A DNA stretch of 5,262 nt from an uncultured Collinsella sp. (GTDB taxonomy: Bacteria; Actinomycetota; Coriobacteriia; Coriobacteriales; Coriobacteriaceae): NCBI GenBank assembly GCA_900549195.1, contig URNK01000126.1, positions 1 to 5,262 on the forward strand. Direction: 5' to 3'. Below are positions 1 through 5,262 of this stretch, one piece after another. The number at the start of each line of letters is the position of its first letter. Position 1 is the stretch's first letter. The position numbers were made by a program, and so were the translations under genes. The notes beneath the pieces are model-generated. The model did no database searches. It was not told the DNA's origin and saw only the letters and a program-made list of their open reading frames with translations.

Positions 1-27
1 TCCTTCGATTTTCGCCTTGCGGTTCAT
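1..27 (-). CDS. Possible start of a leftward gene cut by the window edge
   Basis: An ATG at 27-25 on the minus strand opens nine codons (MNRKAKIEG) that run off the left edge. It lies just downstream of a promoter with a perfect -10 box. No Shine-Dalgarno sequence precedes this ATG (the bases before it are GTAAAAACACG). A good one, GAAGGA, sits at the very edge (6-1). The real start codon may therefore lie a few bases outside the window, making 1-40 an untranslated leader. Nine residues give no clue to function. Something is probably expressed leftward here, but this particular start is uncertain. Confidence 0.25.
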
Positions 28-47
28 CGTGTTTTTACTGGGCTTGC

Positions 48-76
48 ATTATAGCGATTGCCCTGCTGTTTGTGGT
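48..76 (-). promoter_or_regulatory. Leftward promoter with consensus TATAAT -10
   Basis: Read on the minus strand, TATAAT occupies 53-48, a perfect sigma-70-type -10 hexamer. Seventeen bases upstream is ACCACA (76-71), which matches only the last three bases of the -35 consensus. Transcription would start near 41 and run off the left edge past the GAAGGA at 6-1. The promoter lies downstream of the serine dehydratase stop codon and points the same way, so it probably gives the next gene independent expression. Confidence 0.5.
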
Positions 77-102
77 ACGGAAACGGTGGCATTCGAAAGA
101 GC

Positions 103-118
103 TGGGACAAATGTCCCA
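103..118. promoter_or_regulatory. Perfect 16-bp dyad TGGGACA-AA-TGTCCCA
   Basis: Arms 103-109 and 112-118 are exact inverted repeats separated by AA. The dyad is 22 bases past the serine dehydratase stop and about 27 bases upstream of the -35 region of the leftward promoter. It could be an operator for that promoter. It could also be the stem (GGGAC, four-base loop) of a weak terminator for the dehydratase gene, but only GCTCTTTCG follows on the minus strand, not a clear T-run. The symmetry is certain; the role is inferred. Confidence 0.4.
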
Positions 119-139
119 CCTTTGAGTCGTTCTTAGTCG

Positions 140-1747
140 CTATCCGCACACACCGCATTTTGCACAGGCCGAAAGTGCGGCCGGAGCCTGCGCGATGCCG
201 CCCTTTGCCGTCTCTCGCAGCGTGGCCGGCAACGCGTGACCCACCGAGAGCATGACATGTGCCATCTGGTCAAACGGCACCAAGCTCTTAATGCCCGCGA
301 GGGCGAGTTGTGCCGAGCTAAAGGCCGCTGCCACGCCAATGGCGTTGCGGTTTTGGCAGGGCACCTCCACGAGGCCACCGACGGGGTCACAAACGAGGCC
401 CAGCAGGTTACTCAGCGCGATGGAACTGGCGTCGAGCGCCTGCTCGGGCGTGCCGCCGAGCATCTGCACCAGCGCGGCGGCTGCCATGGCAGCGGCGCTT
501 CCCACCTCGGCTTGGCAGCCGCCCTCGGCGCCGGCGACGCAGGCGCTCGTGGTGAGGTTGAGGCCGATGGCGGCTGCGCAGTAGAGCGCGTCCATGACCT
601 GCTCGTCGTCGAGCTGCAGGCGATCGGCAAGCGCCAGCACGCAGCCGGGCACAACACCCGCGGATCCTGCCGTCGGAGCTGCGACGATCACACCCATCGT
701 GGCGGAACGCTCGAGCACGGCCATCGCGCGGGCCACGGCGTCGGTCTGGACGATGCCCATCAGGCTTTCACTCAAATCGTTGCGGCCTGTGGCATCGACG
801 AGTTTAGCCTCGCCGCCGATAAGCCCGCCGAGTGAGCGCAGCGGATTTGCGAGTGGGGCCGTGGTCTCCTCGCGCATGACGTCGAGCACGCGGCGCATGG
901 CGGCGACGGCGTGGGCCTCGCCGGTCAGACGCGCCTCGCGAACGGCCATGACGGCGCCGATGCTGAGCCCCTGTTCCTCACACGCATCGAGCAGCTGCTC
1001 GCCGTCGTCGAAGATCTCCTTTGCCGAGACGCCGGGGGAGAGCGACGAGGCAGAACCGGGGAGCTCGATAAAGGTCGCGTAATCAACATTGTCGAGCTTG
1101 CGTAGCATCGGGATAACGGTGTCGTCGGGCGCGCCGTCGGTCTCAAAGACGGAGTAGGCCTGGCCGCCCACTTCGGTGCGGTAGGTGCGGCAGAATGCGA
1201 TGTTCACGTGGGCGTAGGCGAGCAGGTTGGTGAGCGCGGCGAGTACACCGGGGACGTCCTTGTGCGCCACGAAGAGCGTGGAATACATGCCCGAGATGTC
1301 GACGCCGACGCCGTTAATGCGGCTGATGCGCATCTTGCCGCCGCCCAGGCTCTCGCCGCGGACCTGTGCCGTGGCGCCCGTGTCGTCGACCATTTCGATG
1401 TCGACGGTGTTGGGGTGGATGGAGGCGTCGTCGCCCTTGATGTCAAAGTGATATTCGAGGCCCTGCTCGCGCGCGAGGTCGAAGGCCTGCTTGATGTTCT
1501 CGTCATCGGTGTCGAGGCCCAGTATGCCCGCGACGAGCGCACGGTCTGTGCCGTGGCCGCGGTAGGTGTGGGCGAAGGAGTTCCACAGGCCAAAGGTAAC
1601 TTTGGTGATGCGGCCTTCCAGCAGGCTGGCGGCAACTTGGGCGCAGCGCAGGGCGCCGGCGGTGTGCGATGAGCTGGGGCCGACCATGACGGGGCCCAAG
1701 ATTTCGAATGCCGAGGTCGTAGCTAGTGTTTGCGGCTTGCCTGCCAT
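140..1747 (-). CDS. sdaA: L-serine dehydratase, iron-sulfur type, single-chain beta-ACT-alpha fusion
   Basis: Deaminates L-serine to pyruvate and ammonia in the cytoplasm using an oxygen-sensitive [4Fe-4S] cluster. The 535-residue protein starts with the beta domain (SAFEILGPVMVGPSSSHTAG, residues 12-31). An ACT-like segment follows (about 158-205, containing DVPGVLAALTNLLAYAHVNI), then the alpha domain (about 240-535) with PTAGSAGVVPG at 358-368. Candidate cluster cysteines are C411, C453 and C464. Their spacings of 42 and 11 equal those I recall for the Legionella enzyme (C343, C385, C396). The C-terminus CAKCGVCG has a penultimate cysteine (C534), which fits the family's C-terminal cysteine that reaches back as fourth ligand. 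In Bacillus subtilis the beta/ACT and alpha parts are separate proteins; here they are fused. The ATG at 1747 has AAGGAG five bases upstream. The ACT domain suggests allosteric control by serine or another small ligand. Confidence 0.95.
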   Translation of the reverse strand: MAGKPQTLATTSAFEILGPVMVGPSSSHTAGALRCAQVAASLLEGRITKVTFGLWNSFAHTYRGHGTDRALVAGILGLDTDDENIKQAFDLAREQGLEYHFDIKGDDASIHPNTVDIEMVDDTGATAQVRGESLGGGKMRISRINGVGVDISGMYSTLFVAHKDVPGVLAALTNLLAYAHVNIAFCRTYRTEVGGQAYSVFETDGAPDDTVIPMLRKLDNVDYATFIELPGSASSLSPGVSAKEIFDDGEQLLDACEEQGLSIGAVMAVREARLTGEAHAVAAMRRVLDVMREETTAPLANPLRSLGGLIGGEAKLVDATGRNDLSESLMGIVQTDAVARAMAVLERSATMGVIVAAPTAGSAGVVPGCVLALADRLQLDDEQVMDALYCAAAIGLNLTTSACVAGAEGGCQAEVGSAAAMAAAALVQMLGGTPEQALDASSIALSNLLGLVCDPVGGLVEVPCQNRNAIGVAAAFSSAQLALAGIKSLVPFDQMAHVMLSVGHALPATLRETAKGGIAQAPAALSACAKCGVCG

Positions 1748-1752
1748 GGATG

Positions 1753-1758
1753 CTCCTT
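1753..1758 (-). promoter_or_regulatory. Ribosome binding site of sdaA
   Basis: AAGGAG on the minus strand, five bases before the ATG at 1747. It lies outside the neighbouring 115-bp palindrome, so that structure would not hide it. Confidence 0.7.
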
Positions 1759-1773
1759 ATCTATCCCGTCGTC

Positions 1774-1888
1774 CCGAGGGCTTTGGTATTTGGTCGCCTG
1801 CTCTACAGTCCTGGCTCGCACGGAGGCCACATTAAGTGGCCTCCGGCTCGTGCGGAACTCGCGACCGACCAAATACCAAAGCCCTCGG
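1774..1888. repeat. 115-bp nested palindromic element upstream of sdaA
   Basis: Outer arms 1774-1796 and 1866-1888 are perfect 23-bp inverted repeats, beginning CCGAGGGCTTTGG and ending in its complement. After one mismatch outside the arms, two more bases also pair. In the middle is a second hairpin, GGAGGCCAC (1822-1830), loop ATTAA, GTGGCCTCC (1836-1844). CGCACG (1817-1822) can also pair with CGTGCG (1849-1854). No open reading frame and no T-run accompany it. It sits 27 bases upstream of the sdaA start and beyond the metK terminator. It could be a non-autonomous mobile repeat of REP/MITE type or a folded sdaA leader. I do not recognise the family. Confidence 0.7.
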
Positions 1889-1893
1889 AACTA

Positions 1894-1924
1894 AGGATAC
1901 ATGGTAGAGGCGCGTGTGCTGCAA
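1894..1924 (-). promoter_or_regulatory. Weak candidate promoter for sdaA
   Basis: On the minus strand TTGCAG (1924-1919) and TATCCT (1899-1894) are separated by 19 bases. Each matches four of six consensus bases, and the spacing is long. Transcription would begin near the right edge of the 115-bp palindrome, placing the whole hairpin in a leader of about 140 nt. No better promoter is visible between the metK terminator and the sdaA ribosome binding site. The rest of 1889-1985 shows no gene or RNA that I can recognise. Confidence 0.2.
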
Positions 1925-1985
1925 AATTCATTAGCTGGTGACGCAGCGTGGGCTCATATCGAAGCATCTTCACCACCGTTTAAAT

Positions 1986-2021
1986 AAAAAGAAGTACCGG
2001 TTGGGAGCGGTACTTCTTTTT
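1986..2021 (-). terminator. Rho-independent terminator of metK
   Basis: A 14-bp perfect stem (1986-1999 with 2008-2021; core GAAGTACCG/CGGTACTTC) closes an eight-base loop. It ends in a T-run on the minus strand, about 40 bases after the metK stop. Because the A-run pairs with the T-run, it would also work on the plus strand. Confidence 0.9.
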
Positions 2022-2058
2022 TAAGCGCTTATGTCGTTGAAACCTTGGCGGTTCTTAA

Positions 2059-3339
<1,281 letters not shown>

Positions 3340-3344
3340 GATTG

Positions 3345-3350
3345 TCCTTT
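3345..3350 (-). promoter_or_regulatory. Ribosome binding site of metK
   Basis: AAAGGA on the minus strand, five bases before the ATG at 3339. It supports the longer N-terminus rather than an internal start. Confidence 0.65.
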
Positions 3351-3406
3351 CAAAAACGTGTCCCGCCGACCGTTACCATTCCGCCGGGCTCTCTATGCAA
3401 GGGCTC

Positions 3407-3435
3407 ATCATAGCGCGTAAATCAAACATTCACAC
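3407..3435 (-). promoter_or_regulatory. Candidate metK promoter
   Basis: On the minus strand a good -10 (TATGAT, 3412-3407) lies 17 bases from a weak -35 (GTGTGA, 3435-3430). Transcription would begin near 3400 and leave a leader of about 60 nt, too short for a usual SAM riboswitch. The -35 lies only 10 bases from the left arm of the 98-bp palindromic element, so sequence further upstream has been set or replaced by that element. Confidence 0.45.
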
Positions 3436-3444
3436 CCTTTCCGC

Positions 3445-3542
3445 ACCTACTCATTGGGGACAGACTTAAATGACCACCCTTACCTAAGTGCCGACAGGTT
3501 GTCCAATGACTGGTCATTTAAGTCTGTCCCCAATGAGTAGGT
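3445..3542. repeat. 98-bp element with perfect 32-bp terminal inverted repeats
   Basis: The left arm 3445-3476 (starts ACCTACTCATTGGGGACAG) is an exact inverted copy of the right arm 3511-3542 over all 32 bases, around a 34-base centre. It contains no coding sequence. It lies between the divergent metK and gltX promoters, where a terminator has no obvious use, and neither arm is followed by a T-run. A perfect repeat of this length implies recent arrival or active maintenance. The form suits a non-autonomous MITE or REP-like element mobilised by a transposase elsewhere in the genome. CCCTTT occurs in the same orientation on both sides (3435-3440 and 3548-3553) but not flush with the arms, so a target duplication is not established. 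Confidence 0.8.
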
Positions 3543-3551
3543 CGGTGCCCT

Positions 3552-3582
3552 TTGTGCGGAGGTTGCTTTGATGCTTTATACT
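3552..3582 (+). promoter_or_regulatory. Candidate gltX promoter
   Basis: TATACT at 3577-3582 is a strong -10. The best -35 is TTGTGC at 3552-3557, with a long 19-base spacer. Transcription would begin near 3589, which rules out the upstream in-frame GTG at 3584 as the translation start. The promoter begins just ten bases outside the right arm of the palindromic element. Confidence 0.5.
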
Positions 3583-3610
3583 GGTGCGGTTAGACATCCA
3601 TCCTGCAATC

Positions 3611-3616
3611 GAGGAG
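3611..3616 (+). promoter_or_regulatory. Ribosome binding site that sets the gltX start
   Basis: GAGGAG ends six bases before the ATG at 3623. No comparable site precedes the GTG at 3584. This selects ATG 3623 as the start. Confidence 0.75.
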
Positions 3617-3622
3617 ATTTCC

Positions 3623-5098
3623 ATGGCATCAGACGTTCGCGTCCGCTTTGCACCCTCACCGACGGGCAAGCTGCACATTGGCGGCGCCCGCACCGCTATC
3701 TATAACTGGGCTTTCGCCCGTGCAAACGGCGGCACGTTCATCCTGCGCATCGACGACACCGACCCCACCCGCTCTACCGACGAGAACACGCAGATCATCC
3801 TGCGCGCCATGCGTTGGCTGGGCCTGGACTGGGACGAGGGTCCCGAGGTGGGCGGCGATTTTGGCCCCTACGCCCAGACCGAGCGCCTGGACCTGTACAA
3901 GCAGGCCGCCCAGAAGCTTTGGGACGAGGGCAAGGCCTATCCCTGCTTCTGCACCAAGGAGCAGCTCGACGCCGACCGCAAGGCCGCGCAGGAGCGCAAG
4001 GACCCCTTCCAGGGCTATCAGCGCCGTTGCCGCAATCTTGATCCCGAGGAGGCCCGCCGTCGCATCGAGGCCGGCGAGTCCTACGTCCTTCGCATCAAGG
4101 TGCCCGAGGACCGCGGCGACGTCGTTATCCACGATGCCGTCCACGGCGAGGTGACCTTCGATGCCAAGGAGCTCGACGACTTTGTCATCTTCCGCTCCGA
4201 TGGCACGCCCACGTACAACTTCGCGACTGTCGTCGACGACGCCATGATGAAGATCACCCATGTCATCCGCGGCGACGACCACCTGTCCAACACCCCGCGT
4301 CAGGTCATGGTCTACGAGGCCCTCGGCGCGCCCGTGCCCACGTTCGCCCACATCTCCATGATCTTGGGTGCCGACGGCAAAAAGCTCTCCAAGCGCCACG
4401 GCGCCACCTCGGTGGAGGAGTACCGCGACGCCGGTTACCTGTCCGACGCCTTCGTCAACTATCTGGCGCTGCTCGGCTGGTCGCTCGACGGCGAGACCAC
4501 GATCATCCCGCGCGATGTCCTGGCCAGCAAGTTCTCGCTCGACCGCATCTCCAAGAACCCGGCGACCTTCGACCCCAAGAAGCTTGATTGGGTTAATGCC
4601 GAGTACATCAATGGCATGTCCGATGCTCAGTTTGCCGATGAGATCATGGTCCCCGAGCTGCACGAGGCGGGTCTTATCGAGGGTAATGTCGAGTACGGCG
4701 AGGATTGGATCGATGCGCTTGCTGCCATCGTTAAGCCGCGCACCAAGATGCCGGCCGACGCCGTGACCGTCGCCGCTCCCATCTTTGCTACGGCCGAGAC
4801 GCTTGAGTATGACGAGAAGTCCGTCAACAAGGGCCTGGCCAAGGAAGGCATGGGTGCCATTCTGGATGCCGCCAAGGCCGCGCTCGAGGGCGTGGACGAG
4901 TGGACGGCTGTCAACATTGACGCCGCGCTTGAGCCGCTTCCCGAGCAGATGGACCTTAAGAAGCGCGTGGTGTTCCAGGCCGTGCGCGTCGCCGTCTGCG
5001 GCAACATGGTGAGTCCTCCGCTGGGCGAGACCATGGCGCTCGTCGGCCGCGACGACTGCCTGGCGCGCATCGACCGCGCCCGCACGATGGCGCTGTAA
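3623..5098 (+). CDS. gltX: Glutamyl-tRNA synthetase
   Basis: Attaches glutamate to tRNA(Glu) with ATP in the cytoplasm, for translation and tRNA-dependent tetrapyrrole synthesis where present. The 491-residue class I synthetase begins RVRFAPSPTGKLHIGG, with the HIGH-type motif at 18-21. It has a Rossmann insertion containing C108-x-C110 and C136, RGDDH at 216-220 and the KMSKS-type loop KLSKR at 254-258. The helical anticodon-binding region fills the C-terminal third. The length is normal for the family. A longer frame opens at GTG 3584, but that codon precedes the likely transcription start and lacks a ribosome binding site, and the family's conserved N-terminus begins right after ATG 3623. 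Whether it also charges tRNA(Gln), for later amidation by GatCAB, cannot be told from this sequence. The gene is divergent from metK and followed by its own terminator. Confidence 0.97.
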   Translation: MASDVRVRFAPSPTGKLHIGGARTAIYNWAFARANGGTFILRIDDTDPTRSTDENTQIILRAMRWLGLDWDEGPEVGGDFGPYAQTERLDLYKQAAQKLWDEGKAYPCFCTKEQLDADRKAAQERKDPFQGYQRRCRNLDPEEARRRIEAGESYVLRIKVPEDRGDVVIHDAVHGEVTFDAKELDDFVIFRSDGTPTYNFATVVDDAMMKITHVIRGDDHLSNTPRQVMVYEALGAPVPTFAHISMILGADGKKLSKRHGATSVEEYRDAGYLSDAFVNYLALLGWSLDGETTIIPRDVLASKFSLDRISKNPATFDPKKLDWVNAEYINGMSDAQFADEIMVPELHEAGLIEGNVEYGEDWIDALAAIVKPRTKMPADAVTVAAPIFATAETLEYDEKSVNKGLAKEGMGAILDAAKAALEGVDEWTAVNIDAALEPLPEQMDLKKRVVFQAVRVAVCGNMVSPPLGETMALVGRDDCLARIDRARTMAL

Positions 5099-5121
5099 TC
5101 GCTGCGCAAATGTATGTATCC

Positions 5122-5157
5122 GAGCCCCGTTCACTCAGAGCGGGGCTCTTGTTTCTG
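5122..5157 (+). terminator. Rho-independent terminator of gltX
   Basis: GAGCCCCG (5122-5129) pairs with CGGGGCTC (5141-5148), and TTC/GAG can extend the stem inward to leave a five-base loop. A T-rich tail TTGTTTCTG follows. It begins 24 bases after the gltX stop. Confidence 0.9.
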
Positions 5158-5187
5158 TAGACGTATGGGATAGGAGGTGCTGGGGCC

Positions 5188-5230
5188 ATGGCCGAGCAAC
5201 TTTCGCTGTTTGGTTCGCCGGAACCAAAAC
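5188..5230 (+). CDS. 5' end of a truncated gene, N-terminus MAEQLSLFGSPEPK
   Basis: ATG 5188 follows a good ribosome binding site, TAGGAGG (5171-5177), and gives fourteen genuine codons before adapter sequence starts at 5231. The frame stays open through the adapter and would add the artefactual residues PVSYTHLTLPT. QLSLF at residues 4-8 matches the consensus QL[SD]LF, the motif by which DNA replication and repair proteins bind the beta sliding clamp. A replication or repair protein is therefore plausible. PriA helicase is one guess from remembered actinobacterial gene order and N-termini, but fourteen residues cannot show it. The gltX terminator lies between the two genes, so this one probably has its own promoter or depends on read-through. 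Confidence 0.6.
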
Positions 5231-5262
5231 CTGTCTCTTATACACATCTGACGCTGCCGACG
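5231..5262 (+). other. Nextera transposase adapter (assembly contamination)
   Basis: Bases 5231-5249, CTGTCTCTTATACACATCT, are the reverse complement of the 19-bp Tn5 mosaic end. The next 13 bases, GACGCTGCCGACG, are the reverse complement of the Nextera Read 1 adapter, lacking only its last base. All 32 bases match the synthetic sequence as I know it. This is not genomic DNA and marks the true end of the contig at 5230. Confidence 0.97.

Noticed and set aside
1774..1888. T-box or other known riboswitch upstream of sdaA
   Set aside because: No T-box sequence (AGGGTGGNACCGCG), no terminator/antiterminator pair and no T-run. The long perfect outer arms are unlike riboswitch stems.
1889..1985. 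tRNA or small RNA gene in the spacer before the metK terminator
   Set aside because: I could not find cloverleaf arms, a TTC-type T loop or a dedicated promoter and terminator pair on either strand.
3340..3406. SAM riboswitch in the metK leader
   Set aside because: The leader is only about 60 nt with a small imperfect hairpin (CCCGCCG against CCGCCGGG, 3362-3388). It has no recognisable SAM-I, SAM-II or SAM-IV core and no terminator stem.
3445..3542. Integron attC site or bidirectional terminator
   Set aside because: It has no core sites of the GTTRRRY type, its arms are perfect rather than imperfect, and it sits between divergent gene starts with no T-run.
3435..3553. CCCTTT on both sides as a target-site duplication of the 98-bp element
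   Set aside because: The copies lie four and five bases away from the arm ends rather than flush, and six bases can recur by chance.
3584..3622. In-frame GTG at 3584 as the gltX start (13 extra residues)
   Set aside because: It lies two bases after the TATACT -10 box, upstream of the expected transcription start, and lacks a ribosome binding site. GAGGAG before ATG 3623 fits.
3656..5134. Long 492-codon minus-strand frame opposite gltX, and similar frames opposite sdaA and metK
   Set aside because: They are antisense shadows of GC-rich genes, with low-complexity Arg/Ala/Gly/Val-rich translations and no family motifs. The plus-strand gltX is unmistakable.
5230..5262. Continuation of the last gene as PVSYTHLTLPT
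   Set aside because: These codons come from the Nextera adapter, not the genome.

Overview
The window looks like chromosomal DNA from a GC-rich actinobacterium. Gene content, strong G/C third-position bias and AAGGAG-type ribosome binding sites fit a Coriobacteriia (Collinsella-like) gut organism. This is an impression from the sequence, not a database result. The contig is an Illumina/Nextera assembly: its last 32 bases (5231-5262) are transposase adapter, so genuine sequence ends at 5230.

Layout, left to right. Bases 1-139 hold a leftward promoter with a perfect TATAAT box, for a gene lying mostly off the left edge, plus a short dyad (103-118). An L-serine dehydratase gene (140-1747, minus strand) follows; it fuses beta, ACT and alpha parts in one chain. 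The 311-base gap 1748-2058 holds a nested 115-bp palindromic element (1774-1888), about 100 bases with no recognisable gene, and a strong metK terminator (1986-2021). S-adenosylmethionine synthetase metK occupies 2059-3339 (minus strand). The divergent region 3340-3622 holds the metK promoter, a 98-bp element with perfect 32-bp terminal inverted repeats (3445-3542), and the gltX promoter. Glutamyl-tRNA synthetase gltX runs 3623-5098 (plus strand), followed by a rho-independent terminator (5122-5157). A truncated gene starts at 5188 with a beta-clamp-binding-like QLSLF motif near its N-terminus.

The three complete genes are core metabolism. SdaA turns serine into pyruvate and ammonia, MetK makes SAM from methionine and ATP, and GltX charges tRNA with glutamate. 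They are not an operon: terminators, divergent orientation and the palindromic elements separate them. There is no defence locus, phage gene, transposase or CRISPR array here.

The least explained parts are the two long intergenic palindromes. Each lacks a coding sequence, sits next to a gene start, and has the form of a non-autonomous REP/MITE-like mobile element or a structured regulatory leader. Whether they are known families cannot be decided without a genome-wide search.
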